Shown here: piece after piece, positions 45,983 to 55,467 of the stretch
Layout of the letters: every line of letters begins with the position of its first letter
Numbering within the stretch: the stretch's first letter is position 1
NCBI RefSeq assembly: GCF_003611465.1
Contig: NZ_RAXV01000013.1
Location: forward strand, 1-64,000
Direction: 5' to 3'
Source: Acinetobacter tianfuensis
GTDB lineage: Bacteria > Pseudomonadota > Gammaproteobacteria > Pseudomonadales > Moraxellaceae
DNA: 64,000 nt
Position numbers and translations under genes: made by a program
The notes under the pieces: model-generated
Database searches by the model: none
Seen by the model: only the letters and a program-made list of their open reading frames with translations
Told to the model about the DNA's origin: nothing

Positions 45983-46555
45983 TTACTCATCTGCAGAACT
46001 TTTTGGCAGCTGATGCTTAATATAGGAAGCAAATGATAAATAGTTAATGCCTTGAAATAAAATATCCACGGCTAAAAATAAGCCAAGAACCCAAAACGGC
46101 GCATCTGGTGAAATTAGAATAACTACACCAGCAATAAACGTCAGCAAACCCGAAAGAAATGTCCACCCCCAGCCCTGCATGACTCTAAACAGCAGTGCGT
46201 TGAACATGCGTATTACACCAGCAATAATCAATACAACAGCGAGAATATTGGTCAATACAATTGCCGTTTTTACAGGTGTTGTAAATGCATAATAGCCTGC
46301 AGCCAAGTACAGCAGTCCAAACAGCGCCCAGAACCAGCGGAAACCGCCGCTGAATATTTTAAATGCCGCAATAAAATGCAGTACGCCGCCAATCATCATC
46401 AGCACCCCAAAGATAAAGATAACGGAAAGCGTGGCAAAAGGTAAGGACAGCAGCAAAAAAACGCCAAAGAGCGTCAACAAAACACCTAAGCTAAGATACC
46501 ATTTTCGGTTTTCATGCAGCTGATGTCTGACAATATCATTTCCGACTGTTCTCAT
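45983..46555 (-). CDS. HdeD/DUF308 membrane protein
   Basis: 190 residues with six hydrophobic helices in three repeated pairs, matching the HdeD (DUF308) family. HdeD of E. coli is an inner-membrane protein involved in acid resistance at high cell density. The signature is the repeating short Gly/Ile-rich helix such as VIFIFGVLMMIGGVLHFIAA. The soluble N-terminus is about 18 residues. hdeA/hdeB are not present. Confidence 0.88.
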   Translation of the reverse strand: MRTVGNDIVRHQLHENRKWYLSLGVLLTLFGVFLLLSLPFATLSVIFIFGVLMMIGGVLHFIAAFKIFSGGFRWFWALFGLLYLAAGYYAFTTPVKTAIVLTNILAVVLIIAGVIRMFNALLFRVMQGWGWTFLSGLLTFIAGVVILISPDAPFWVLGLFLAVDILFQGINYLSFASYIKHQLPKSSADE

Positions 46556-46625
46556 TTTTTATACTCAATCCTAGATGGAATACAACTGTTTTAACATGAT
46601 CCTGTATCCAGCTAAAGTATAGAAA

Positions 46626-46654
46626 AGTTATGCGCATTTTTTATCTGCATAACT
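46626..46654. repeat. inverted repeat downstream of the metallopeptidase gene
   Basis: AGTTATGC...GCATAACT with a 13-base loop containing a T-run, in the gap between 46555 and 46690. It could be a weak terminator for the minus-strand metallopeptidase gene or a binding site for hdeD control. Confidence 0.4.
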
Positions 46655-46689
46655 AGGATGCAGATAAGTTTTCAATGATCCGCAGGGCA

Positions 46690-47448
46690 TTATTTTATCC
46701 AGCCAATTTCCTGAGCTGTTTGCGCATTAATTAGCGTCTGATCCAAACCATTCGGCATTTTACTCTTACTCTGAGAAACTGGAACATGTCCAGCCATCAG
46801 CTCAGCTTTTGCCTGCGGAAATAACGGCTGCTGATCTGGGTAAGCATAACCGGCAGGAAACAGCGGCTGCCCTGTGGCTAAATCATATTTATCTGCAGCG
46901 CCAAAAGCATGCAGCAGCTCATGTACCAGCACCACTTTGTTTGGTTCGCTTTGCTTGACAGATGCAAATAGATTCACTGAACCAATCCGCCCATTTTCTA
47001 AAGCTGTCGAGTGCTTGAGTTCCCGTGTTTTTACAGGGTCATAATAGTTTAAAAACAAAGTTAGGCTTGCAGGCCCGTCTGAGCTTTGTTTTTGCTTCCA
47101 TGCATAAAAACGGAATTTGAGGCTCCAAAGCATCACATCGAATATGCCTGCCGGATCTGGCACTTTTGGAGGCATTACTTTCAGTTCACGGCCAAGCTTA
47201 AAATAAAAATAAACCTGTTGTCCGCGGTACTGCTGCGATGCTGTTTGCAAATATTGCTGCGCTGCCTGTAAATCCCGCTCAGATAAGCTTTGAATATAAC
47301 TCTGAGTGCTTGCCCTGCCATCTGCATTAATTGGATGCAATAAAACAAATACTGGCTTGTTCCAGTCCTGATTTTTATCTTTATAGGCATTCACCGCAAC
47401 AATCAGCAGCACTGTCAGCAAACACAGAACTCTTATTTTTTTCCACAT
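46690..47448 (-). CDS. putative zinc metallopeptidase, HExxHxxGxxD type
   Basis: 252 residues. An N-terminal hydrophobic stretch (RVLCLLTVLLIVAVNAY) is a signal anchor or signal peptide. The motif VLVHELLHAFGAADKYD at residues 173-189 fits HExxHxxGxxDxY, the zinc-binding motif of snapalysin-like metzincins: His176, Glu177, His180 and Asp186. The central part (residues 60-165) has no family that I recognise. Substrate and export route are unknown. Monocistronic, facing away from topA. Confidence 0.65.
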   Translation of the reverse strand: MWKKIRVLCLLTVLLIVAVNAYKDKNQDWNKPVFVLLHPINADGRASTQSYIQSLSERDLQAAQQYLQTASQQYRGQQVYFYFKLGRELKVMPPKVPDPAGIFDVMLWSLKFRFYAWKQKQSSDGPASLTLFLNYYDPVKTRELKHSTALENGRIGSVNLFASVKQSEPNKVVLVHELLHAFGAADKYDLATGQPLFPAGYAYPDQQPLFPQAKAELMAGHVPVSQSKSKMPNGLDQTLINAQTAQEIGWIK

Positions 47449-47603
47449 CGCAACAACTCAGTACATAACTTATTTTTAGAAAATCTGACTGTTTTCTATT
47501 TACGGCATTATCCCAAATCTACTGGTGCAGCAGAAACGATGATCGAATGAATTAGGGCCATATACGTATTGCCTTAGAAATATTCAAAATTTTCCATCAT
47601 ATA

Positions 47604-47631
47604 AAAAATGCCGGCAATCGCCAGCATTTTT
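47604..47631 (-). terminator. topA: terminator after topA
   Basis: AAAATGC-CGGC...GCCA-GCATTTTT hairpin with one mismatch, T-run on the minus strand. Confidence 0.7.
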
Positions 47632-47644
47632 CACATCTTAAATT

Positions 47645-50287
47645 TTAAGCTTCAACCCATTTGCCATCTTGGTACACCAAAGACCATTTGGTCTGTTTGC
47701 CTTCTGCATTTTCAGAACCAATATATTGTGCTTGGTTCTTACGGCTGAACTTCACCAGCGTTGGATTGCCTTCAGGGTCTGTATCCGGCGCTTGCAAAAT
47801 AAACTGATATTTCGGGTCAATCTGATCTGCAACCGAACGCAATTCAGCTACTTTAGGCGCACGTGTTTCACGGATTTTCGGAAACTTGCTGGCAGCCAAG
47901 AATAAGCCCGCAGCGCCGTCACGAAGCACAAAGAAATCATCATGCTTCGCCGAACGGATATGTTCCATTTTAATCGGATCTACACGCGGCGGCGCAGGCT
48001 GACCGCTTTTTAATACTTTACGGGTATTATCGCAGCTGGTGCAGGCAAAGTATGGACCAAAACGGCCAGTCTTCAGCTGCATTTCGCCTTCACACTTATC
48101 ACATGGAATGGTCGGGCCATCATAACCCTTAATTTTGAACTCACCCTCTTCCAGCTCAAAACCATTACAGTCAGGGTTGTTGCCGCAGATATGCAGTTTA
48201 CGGCCGCCATCAATCACATAGCTGTCCATAGCGGTTTCACAAATTGGACAGCGTTTTTTCGACATCAAATCAGCTGTTTCAGCGGCATCATCATCAGACA
48301 GCGCAGCCAATGATTCCACTGGCGTTAAATTCAATGTGCCTTTGCAGCGTTCTTTAGGCGGCAAGTTATAGCCTGAACAGCCCAAGAATACACCTGTTGT
48401 CCCCGTACGGATCTGCATCGGGCGTTCGCATTCTTTACAGTGCACCGCAGCAACTTCCACAGGCAGGTTGCGGCGCATGCCATTTTCGCCCTGTGCCGTG
48501 CTTAAGCGTTTTTTGAAATCGCCGTAGAAATTATTCAGCAGCTCTTTCCAGTTACGCTCACCATCTGCCACTTTATCCAGCTGACTTTCTAAATCTGCGG
48601 TAAAAGCATAGTTCATCAGGTTGTTGAAATTTTCATCCAAACGGTCTGTCACAATCTCGCCCATTTTCTCTGCGAACAGGCGGCGGTTGTCAATTTTTAC
48701 ATAACCGCGGTCTTGGATCGTCGAGATAATGGCCGCATAGGTCGAAGGACGGCCAATACCTTTTTTCTCTAATTCTTTCACCAAAGATGCTTCGGTAAAA
48801 CGCGCTGGCGGCTTCGTAAAGTGCTGTGAAGGATCAAGCTTTTCAAGCTTAAGCACTTCACCTACTTTCACTGCTGGAAGCAATACATCGTCATCTGATT
48901 TATTTTGACCGCGCACTTTGGTAAAACCGTCAAATACCAATGTACGGCCTTTAGCTTTCAGCTCTACACCATTGGCATCAACCAAAATAGTCGATGATAA
49001 ATATTCTGCTGGCGTCATTTGGCAGGCCACGAACTGACGCCAAATTAAGTCATATAAACGCTGCGCATCACGGTCTACACCAATCAGGCTATCGCCTTTT
49101 AAAGCGACATTCGATGGACGAATTGCTTCATGGGCTTCTTGCGCGCCCGCTTTGTTGCCGTATTTATTTGGTTTCGCAGGCAGGTATTTTGTACCGAACT
49201 CAGATTCAATATGTGTGCGCACCATATTTACGGCGTCATCACTTAAGAATGTTGAGTCTGTACGCATGTAAGTAATGAAACCTGCTTCGTACAAGCGCTG
49301 CGCCATGGTCATGGTTTTCTTCACAGAGAAGCCTAAACGCGTGCTCGCAGCCTGCTGCAGCGTAGACGTGATATACGGCGCGCTCGGATTGACCTTAGTC
49401 GGCTTATCTTCACGTACAGATACTTTGTACTCTGCATCTTTAATCAAGTTCAATAAAGCATCTGTTTCGGCTTTATTGTGCAGTTTTAATGTTTTGCCGT
49501 TTTGCTTCACCGCTTCTAGACGGATGTCGTCTTTCTTCGATTTCGTATCTGCAAAAACCTGCCAGTATTCTTCTGGAATAAACGCGCGGATTTCACGCTC
49601 ACGTTCCACCACCAGTTTTACAGCCACTGACTGTACGCGGCCTGCCGATAAACCGCGGGCAATTTTTTCCCACAGCAATGGCGAAATCATAAAGCCCACA
49701 ACACGGTCTAAGAAACGGCGCGCTTGCTGTGCATTTACTTTGTCGATGTCTAGACGCGCTGGCTGCTTAAACGCTTCCTGAATCGCATTTTTAGTAATTT
49801 CGTTAAACACTACACGCTGGTAACGTGAGTCATCACCGCCGATCACTTCTTTTAAGTGCCAAGCAATCGCTTCCCCTTCACGGTCCAAGTCCGTTGCGAG
49901 ATATACCTCGTCAACCTGCGAAGCAAGCTTTTTCAGTTCAGCAACAACATGTTCTTTGCCTGGAAGCACTTCATAATGCGCTTTCCAGTCGTGCTCAGGA
50001 TCTATACCCATGCGGTTGATCAACGCCGTTTGCGCTTTTTCCGCTTTTTGCGCATCGGTCAATTTGGTACGCGCTGCCGGTTTCTTTTCTGCTGTTTTAG
50101 CAGCGCCGCCTGTAGGCAAATCACGGACATGGCCAACTGATGACTTTACGATGTAGTCAGAGCCCAGATATTTATTGATTGTTTTCGCTTTTGCAGGCGA
50201 CTCCACAATCACTAAGGCACGCTTTTTTCCAGCTTCGGAAGTCTTTGCTGTGCTGCTTTTTGATGTGGACCGAGGAGCGTTCGCCAT
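47645..50287 (-). CDS. topA: DNA topoisomerase I
   Basis: Relaxes negative supercoils. The 880-residue protein has an N-terminal TOPRIM domain ([32 protein letters not shown]), core domains with the active-site Tyr in [14 protein letters not shown], and a long C-terminal tail with several zinc ribbons, shown by [36 protein letters not shown] and [25 protein letters not shown]. coli TopA is about 865. The 30-residue Ser/Lys-rich N-terminus is unusual but common in the genus. It follows the 149-residue membrane protein by 28 bases and is probably cotranscribed with it. Confidence 0.95.
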   Translation of the reverse strand: MANAPRSTSKSSTAKTSEAGKKRALVIVESPAKAKTINKYLGSDYIVKSSVGHVRDLPTGGAAKTAEKKPAARTKLTDAQKAEKAQTALINRMGIDPEHDWKAHYEVLPGKEHVVAELKKLASQVDEVYLATDLDREGEAIAWHLKEVIGGDDSRYQRVVFNEITKNAIQEAFKQPARLDIDKVNAQQARRFLDRVVGFMISPLLWEKIARGLSAGRVQSVAVKLVVEREREIRAFIPEEYWQVFADTKSKKDDIRLEAVKQNGKTLKLHNKAETDALLNLIKDAEYKVSVREDKPTKVNPSAPYITSTLQQAASTRLGFSVKKTMTMAQRLYEAGFITYMRTDSTFLSDDAVNMVRTHIESEFGTKYLPAKPNKYGNKAGAQEAHEAIRPSNVALKGDSLIGVDRDAQRLYDLIWRQFVACQMTPAEYLSSTILVDANGVELKAKGRTLVFDGFTKVRGQNKSDDDVLLPAVKVGEVLKLEKLDPSQHFTKPPARFTEASLVKELEKKGIGRPSTYAAIISTIQDRGYVKIDNRRLFAEKMGEIVTDRLDENFNNLMNYAFTADLESQLDKVADGERNWKELLNNFYGDFKKRLSTAQGENGMRRNLPVEVAAVHCKECERPMQIRTGTTGVFLGCSGYNLPPKERCKGTLNLTPVESLAALSDDDAAETADLMSKKRCPICETAMDSYVIDGGRKLHICGNNPDCNGFELEEGEFKIKGYDGPTIPCDKCEGEMQLKTGRFGPYFACTSCDNTRKVLKSGQPAPPRVDPIKMEHIRSAKHDDFFVLRDGAAGLFLAASKFPKIRETRAPKVAELRSVADQIDPKYQFILQAPDTDPEGNPTLVKFSRKNQAQYIGSENAEGKQTKWSLVYQDGKWVEA

Positions 50288-50315
50288 AATTAACCGTTAA
50301 TCCTGTTTTATAAAT

Positions 50316-50765
50316 TTAAATTTCAGCCAAAGAATGCAGTTGCGCTTTGATTGCGTCCAATTGAGCCGCACGCAGGTCAGACTCTTCGTTCCAGTAGATT
50401 CCTACACAGTTGGCTTGCATATCAATAGCATAAATGCCCTTTAAATCAATCGGCAGATTGTTAAACTTGTCATCGCCATAAACGAGTTGAAGTTTTTGAT
50501 CAGCCACCAGCGCACGCATTAATGGGAGACGCGCTTCTGGAATTAAAATACTGTAATAAGCCACCATGCTGGCGCGGTTTTCTGATGCTTTTGGAATTTT
50601 AGTCCAATCCGGCGCAGCTACAAGTCGAGGATGCAGTCCAATTTTTCTCGCTTTGTCACGCATTTCACCCAATGCTTTTTCACGGGGGCTGACACGCAGG
50701 CCAAAAATAGAGCCTAAAACAAATACGACAATAACAACAGCAACCCAAAGACCAGTATTTTCCAT
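50316..50765 (-). CDS. membrane-anchored hypothetical protein upstream of topA
   Basis: 149 residues. One N-terminal transmembrane helix (NTGLWVAVVIVVFVLGSIFGL) and a cytoplasmic domain of about 110 residues (VSPREKALGEMRDKARKIGL, ALVADQKLQLVYGDDKFNN, NCVGIYWNEESDL). I know no named family. It begins a two-gene unit with topA (28-base gap). The conserved basic stretch after the helix suggests an interaction surface, but no function can be given. Confidence 0.75.
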   Translation of the reverse strand: MENTGLWVAVVIVVFVLGSIFGLRVSPREKALGEMRDKARKIGLHPRLVAAPDWTKIPKASENRASMVAYYSILIPEARLPLMRALVADQKLQLVYGDDKFNNLPIDLKGIYAIDMQANCVGIYWNEESDLRAAQLDAIKAQLHSLAEI

Positions 50766-50834
50766 AGTACAACCTTTTCTTTCCTTTATTAGAGTTGCAT
50801 AAGCGCAATATAAAAGGCAAGATCAAAATAATTA

Positions 50835-51011
50835 ATGCTTTGCTTATTTATTCATTTTCGACAAAATGCCGAAACTAAATGGCTGCTTTCAGAACTGCAT
50901 TTAGGCGATTACAACAAATCACTGCCGCTGCTGAATGATTTTGCACGGCATAGCCTCAAGCAGCTCAGCCCCCTATTTTTTAGCCAAGCTGAGCCTGCAC
51001 TGCAACTTTAA
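50835..51011 (+). CDS. short 58-codon ORF, possible small gene or remnant
   Basis: ATG at 50835 opens a 58-residue frame: MLCLFIHFRQNAETKWLL, then SELHLGDYNKSLPLLNDFAR and a tail ending EPALQL. Codon use resembles genes in the neighbourhood more than random sequence does, and the peptide is amphipathic and soluble. The ribosome binding site is weak. The 321-base gap between 50765 and 51087 otherwise holds only a terminator. It may be a true small protein or the C-terminal remnant of a lost gene. Confidence 0.3.
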   Translation: MLCLFIHFRQNAETKWLLSELHLGDYNKSLPLLNDFARHSLKQLSPLFFSQAEPALQL

Positions 51012-51038
51012 ATATTATGCCGGCTGTTGATAGCCCAT

Positions 51039-51063
51039 AAAAAAGACGATATTTCTATCGCCT
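51039..51063 (-). terminator. terminator after the PIN-like gene
   Basis: GGCGATA-GAAA-TATCGTC then TTTTTT on the minus strand, one G-U pair. Confidence 0.65.
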
Positions 51064-51086
51064 TAAATATGTGAATATTGCTTTCA

Positions 51087-52073
51087 TTAATTGAGAAACA
51101 TTTCATGACTGTATACGACTTCATGGCTATTCCAATAAATATAGCCCTTATCCATCAGCTCTTTTAACAGCATACGCACATCTGATTTTGGGAACATTTG
51201 CACCAGCACATCCCGCAGTTCATAAATATCTTTTGGCTTTTGGGCATTTAAGGCATTCAGCTTTTTGATCACTTCCAGCTGCACTGGGTCAACTTGAGCA
51301 AAATCTTTATACAGTTCATGCGCTGCTGCCGGCAAAACCTGCACGTCTTCCTTCTGCACAGTTTCAGGGCGATCCAGCTGCTGTACAGCATCCGCCATAC
51401 TTTTCGGCAGTTCAGCGGCAGCTTTGTCTAAATCCAGCTTCAGCCATTTTGCCAGCACTTTTTTACGGATATTAATCTGATCATCATAGCGTTTGACAAT
51501 TTTTAGGTTGATCAGCATGCCAACCACTTGCTGGGCTTTTGAAGGCACCAGCTGCAATATATTTTCCACCGAACGGCGAAGCGCTTCCACGGTATGCGGC
51601 TTTCCGCTCATCTTGCCTAAAGCATCGCAGTATTTTTTGACCAGCTGCAGCTGCGGTTTGGCTTGAATCGTACTCGCGCTTGGCAATTCATGCTTAGACG
51701 CAGTTTCTGGCTCTGCTTGAATTTGAATCAGATTGCATGAAATATTTGAGCTTTGCATCAGCTCCTGCAGCATCTCGCTGCTGTCCATCGCAGAAATAAT
51801 TTCAACATGCGAGTCAGGCTCAAGCAAAGCAATCAGCTGACCGACGATCACAGCATACTCAAACTCTTTTTGCGACGTTTCTGGCGTATCTAAAATAACC
51901 ACTTGCCCGCTGCTGACCCAGCTTGCAAATTCAGTTAAATCTTCTAATGAATATTCAAACTGGCCTGTGCTGTTAAATAAATATAAAACAGGAAAATGCT
52001 CCACAATATTTCGCAGCAGACTGGCAGTCGGCATATTATTTTCAAGATCGAGCAGCACAGCTTTGGAAGTCAT
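51087..52073 (-). CDS. PIN/NYN-like domain protein with winged-helix repeats
   Basis: 328 residues, cytoplasmic. Residues 1-120 look like a NYN/PIN-like nuclease domain: AVLLDLENNMP (Asp9, Glu11) at the N-terminus, QKEFEYAVIVGQLIALLE where nucleases have an Asp/Glu-rich helix, and HVEIISAMDSSEMLQELM (Asp97) at the third acidic position. The C-terminal half holds two similar segments of about 45 residues, at 157-202 (KPHTVEALRRSVENIL...) and 281-325 (KPKDIYELRDVLVQMF...), that look like duplicated winged-helix modules. Some conserved acidic positions seem replaced, so catalysis is uncertain. Confidence 0.55.
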   Translation of the reverse strand: MTSKAVLLDLENNMPTASLLRNIVEHFPVLYLFNSTGQFEYSLEDLTEFASWVSSGQVVILDTPETSQKEFEYAVIVGQLIALLEPDSHVEIISAMDSSEMLQELMQSSNISCNLIQIQAEPETASKHELPSASTIQAKPQLQLVKKYCDALGKMSGKPHTVEALRRSVENILQLVPSKAQQVVGMLINLKIVKRYDDQINIRKKVLAKWLKLDLDKAAAELPKSMADAVQQLDRPETVQKEDVQVLPAAAHELYKDFAQVDPVQLEVIKKLNALNAQKPKDIYELRDVLVQMFPKSDVRMLLKELMDKGYIYWNSHEVVYSHEMFLN

Positions 52074-52274
52074 AATCAGAAAAATCTTGCAGCAATTTTA
52101 TTCAGTGCTGCATTACAGCGGGATAGATTATAAAGGTCAAGAACTTAAGGCCATGAATTGTAAAACATCATGTGAGATGCAGCCTTCATGCATCATTCCC
52201 GCTGCCCAGACCTGTAAAGATGCAATACGCGGCATAATCCTGCATACTTCACATCAGCAATACATATGCCGCAA
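52074..52274. other. intergenic region between the PIN-like gene and slyX
   Basis: About 200 bases without a supported gene. A short cysteine-containing frame (52153-52278, plus strand) runs antisense into the slyX end and is rejected. Confidence 0.5.
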
Positions 52275-52520
52275 TTAATAATGCGGCGGGCGGTTCGTCA
52301 TTGGGTCGAAAGCTGCAATGCCTTCAGATAAATCTGACGACTCCACACGCTGATATAAAATCTGCATTTGCTTTTTTAAGTCCGCTATTTCCATATTTTG
52401 TTTAGTCACCTGCTCATTCAGCTGATCAACTAAATCATCTAAAAATGCAATTCGGACTTGCAAATCTTCAATGGGTGCGGAAAATGACGCCTGCTCATCA
52501 AAATTTTGTTGTTTAGTCAC
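52275..52520 (-). CDS. slyX: SlyX family protein
   Basis: 81 residues: a coiled coil (about residues 18-60, EDLQVRIAFLDDLVDQLNEQ) ending in the SlyX C-terminal signature FDPMTNRPPHY (family ending PPHY). SlyX is a conserved small coiled-coil protein of unknown function. Divergent from uup with only 36 bases between. Confidence 0.9.
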   Translation of the reverse strand: MTKQQNFDEQASFSAPIEDLQVRIAFLDDLVDQLNEQVTKQNMEIADLKKQMQILYQRVESSDLSEGIAAFDPMTNRPPHY

Positions 52521-52556
52521 TTTACACTCCTCATGTAGGATTTTTCAGGAAACATT

Positions 52557-54452
52557 ATGGCCTATATTACTTTAAGGGATGTCCAACTTGCGTTTGGCGG
52601 ACCTGCCCTGCTCGACGGCGCGAACTTCAGTTTAGAACGCGGCGAACGGGTGTGTTTAATCGGCCGTAATGGTGAAGGTAAGTCTACTTTACTTAAACTG
52701 ATTGAGGGAAGCTTATTACCGGATGGCGGCGAAGTTTCTTTGCAAAACGGCATTACCATTTCTATGCTGGCGCAAGATGTGCCGATGGACTCTGGCAAAG
52801 TCGCGGATATTGTTGCTGATGGCGCTGGCGAAGCTGCTGAAGTGCTGCGCGCTTACCACGAAGCGAGTGAAGCTTGTGTGCTGGGCGACATGGACGCATG
52901 TGACCGCATGGGCAACCTGCAGCATAAAATGGATCAGCTGGATGGCTGGGCTTTGGAAACCAAGGTCAACTCTATTTTAAGCAAAATGGGCCTAGACCCA
53001 GATGCTGACCTTGCTGACCTTTCGGGTGGACGTAAACGCCGTGTACTTTTAGCACGTGCGCTTTTAACACAGCCTGATGTACTGCTTTTGGACGAACCGA
53101 CCAACCATTTGGACGTTGAAAGTATTGAATGGCTGGAAAAGTTCCTATTGGATCAAAATAATTTAACCTTACTGTTTATTTCGCATGACCGTTCATTTGT
53201 CGACAGCATTGCAACGCGTATTGTTGAACTTGACCGCGGTATTTTGCGCAGCTATGAAGGCAACTATTCACGTTACCTCGACTTAAAAGCGCAGCAAATG
53301 GAAGCAGAAGAAAAACAAAACGCGCTGTTTGATAAAAAACTGGCTGAAGAAGAAGTTTGGATTCGCCAAGGCATTAAAGCCCGCCGTACACGTAACGAAG
53401 GCCGTGTCCGCGCATTAAAAGCTTTACGTGAAGAATCACGCGCCCGCCGCTCACAGCAAGGCAAAGTGAGCATGGCGACACAAGACGCGCAGCGTTCAGG
53501 TAAAGTTGTCTTTGAAATTGACAATTTAAGCGTGACTTTTGGCGACAATGCGCCAATTATCAACAACTTCTCTGCGCTTGTACTGCGCGGTGACCGTATT
53601 GGCCTCGTCGGTGACAACGGTGTAGGTAAAACCACACTGATTAAAGCCATTTTAGGTGAGCAAGAACATACTGGTACAGTAAAAACAGGCACACAGCTTG
53701 AAGTCGCTTATTTTGACCAATTGCGCAATGCCTTAGACCTTGAAAAATCTGTAAAAGATAACGTGTCTGAAGGTTCTGACCATGTTGATGTCAACGGCAG
53801 CCGCCGCCACATTTACAGCTATCTGCAAGATTTCCTGTTCTCTCCGGAACGTGCGCGCACACCTGTAAAAGCGCTATCTGGCGGTGAACGCAACCGTATT
53901 CTTTTGGCGAAGCTTCTGCTGAAACCGTCTAACTTAATCGTGATGGACGAACCGACTAACGACTTAGATATGGTAACTTTAGAGCTGCTGGAAGAAATGC
54001 TGGGCGGCTACAAAGGCACTTTACTGCTGATTTCGCATGACCGTGCATTTATGGACAACGTGGTGACTTCCACTTGGGTCTTTGACGGCAAAGGCACCAT
54101 TGATGAATATATCGGCGGCTATCAAGACTATCTTGAGCAGCGTCCTGATCAGACTGCAGTCGACCAAAAAAGCGCAGTAAAAAAAGCAGCGGCAAAAGCT
54201 GAGGCTGCTGCTGCACCTGTGAAAAAAGTAAAGCTGAGCTATAAAGACCAGCGCGCTTTAGAACAGCTGCCGGCAGAAATGGAGGCTTTAGAGAAAGAAC
54301 AAGCCGATATTAATGCTACATTAGCCGATGGCTCAATGTTTGTATCTGATAATGATCAAGCGATGAAACTATCTGCGCGTCTTGCAGAAATTGATGAACT
54401 GCTCATGGAAAAATTAGAACGCTGGGAAGAGCTGGAAAATATGACCAAATAA
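52557..54452 (+). CDS. uup: ABC-F ATPase Uup
   Basis: 631 residues with two ABC domains: Walker A GRNGEGKST and GDNGVGKTT, signatures LSGGRKRRVLLARAL and LSGGERNRILLAKLL, Walker B LLLDEPTNHLDV and IVMDEPTNDLDM, and a basic linker (RRTRNEGRVRALKALREE) between them. A C-terminal coiled coil (about residues 550-625) binds DNA in Uup. It lacks membrane spans. ABC-F proteins act on ribosomes; Uup is also linked to transposon excision in E. coli. Confidence 0.93.
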   Translation: MAYITLRDVQLAFGGPALLDGANFSLERGERVCLIGRNGEGKSTLLKLIEGSLLPDGGEVSLQNGITISMLAQDVPMDSGKVADIVADGAGEAAEVLRAYHEASEACVLGDMDACDRMGNLQHKMDQLDGWALETKVNSILSKMGLDPDADLADLSGGRKRRVLLARALLTQPDVLLLDEPTNHLDVESIEWLEKFLLDQNNLTLLFISHDRSFVDSIATRIVELDRGILRSYEGNYSRYLDLKAQQMEAEEKQNALFDKKLAEEEVWIRQGIKARRTRNEGRVRALKALREESRARRSQQGKVSMATQDAQRSGKVVFEIDNLSVTFGDNAPIINNFSALVLRGDRIGLVGDNGVGKTTLIKAILGEQEHTGTVKTGTQLEVAYFDQLRNALDLEKSVKDNVSEGSDHVDVNGSRRHIYSYLQDFLFSPERARTPVKALSGGERNRILLAKLLLKPSNLIVMDEPTNDLDMVTLELLEEMLGGYKGTLLLISHDRAFMDNVVTSTWVFDGKGTIDEYIGGYQDYLEQRPDQTAVDQKSAVKKAAAKAEAAAAPVKKVKLSYKDQRALEQLPAEMEALEKEQADINATLADGSMFVSDNDQAMKLSARLAEIDELLMEKLERWEELENMTK

Positions 54453-54462
54453 TCCAAGCTTC

Positions 54463-54491
54463 AAAAATGCCGCTTCATGCGGCATTTTTTA
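54463..54491 (+). terminator. uup: terminator after uup
   Basis: AAAAATGCCGC-TTCAT-GCGGCATTTTTT hairpin with T-run. Confidence 0.85.
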
Positions 54492-54609
54492 TTGCATTAT
54501 GAGTAAAAAATTAAACGGTCCGAATACAGCGCCGCTTTTCAAAAAGACGGCTTTGGCATTTAGCCGAATGCTTGCTATGGTGCATCAATTCACTCAATAG
54601 GACAGAAAT

Positions 54610-55371
54610 ATGCAAATTCGCGATCAAATTGTACTTGTCACGGGCGGAGCGCGCGGTTTAGGACTTGCTATTAGCCAAGCATTAATTGCTGAAGGCGCAA
54701 AAGTTGCTGTGAATTATCACACCAGCAAAGCTCAGGCTGAACAGCTGGCCTCAGCTTATCCAGAGCAGGTTTTTGCCTATCAGGCCGACATCACCGACAA
54801 AACCCAAGTCGAGGCTTTATTTATTGCAGCGAAAACCCACTTCGGTTCTGCCATTACTTCCGTCGTAAATAATGCATTGGTTCAATTTGAATTTAATGGC
54901 GATGCGCGCCCTAAAATAGAAGAACTGAACACGGCAATAATGACGCGTCAATTTGACGGCGCAGTGCTGGCTGCGCTCAATACCACACAAGCCGCGTTGG
55001 CAGAGATGAAACAAGCCAGCTTTGGCCGTATTGTGAATATTGGAACAAACTTAGTACAAAATCCAGTCGTCCCTTACCATGACTACACTGCAGCGAAGGC
55101 AGCGCTGTTGGCCTTTACTCGCACGGCGGCGCATGAACTGGGTGAATTTGGGATTAACGTCAATATGCTGTCTGGCGGCCTGCTGCAGCAGACAGATGCC
55201 AGCAAAGCCACACCTGACTTTGTCTTTGACTTGATTGCATCTTCTACACCGCTGCGCCGCGTGACTACGCCTGAAGAATTTGCATCCGCTATTATGATGT
55301 TCTTATCTCCTTACTCTCGGGCTGTGACAGGCCAAAATCTGATTGTGGACGGAGGACTGGTTAAAGGTTAA
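54610..55371 (+). CDS. short-chain dehydrogenase, 3-oxoacyl-ACP-reductase-like
   Basis: 253 residues of the SDR family, classical type. NADP(H) binding is shown by VLVTGGARGLGLAIS, the VNNALVQ segment, and the catalytic Tyr/Lys in YHDYTAAKAAL (about residues 155-165). The C-terminus VTGQNLIVDGGL is that of FabG-like enzymes. Substrate is unknown; the gene is outside any fatty-acid cluster. AGGACAGAAAT lies before the ATG. Confidence 0.85.
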   Translation: MQIRDQIVLVTGGARGLGLAISQALIAEGAKVAVNYHTSKAQAEQLASAYPEQVFAYQADITDKTQVEALFIAAKTHFGSAITSVVNNALVQFEFNGDARPKIEELNTAIMTRQFDGAVLAALNTTQAALAEMKQASFGRIVNIGTNLVQNPVVPYHDYTAAKAALLAFTRTAAHELGEFGINVNMLSGGLLQQTDASKATPDFVFDLIASSTPLRRVTTPEEFASAIMMFLSPYSRAVTGQNLIVDGGLVKG

Positions 55372-55467
55372 AAATCTGTGCATTCACAATATCACTCAGC
55401 TTGAACTTTCTCTTTCAATTCAGCTTCATGCTAAACTGAACCGATTGTTCAGCCTATATTTATTGTT

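Noticed and set aside
49275-49781. Long plus-strand frame inside topA (168 codons)
   Set aside because: It is a mirror of the topA coding sequence with Ser/Arg/Cys-rich composition typical of antisense frames.
52153-52278. 41-codon cysteine-containing plus-strand frame
   Set aside because: It ends antisense into slyX, has only an AAGG before its ATG, and no other support.
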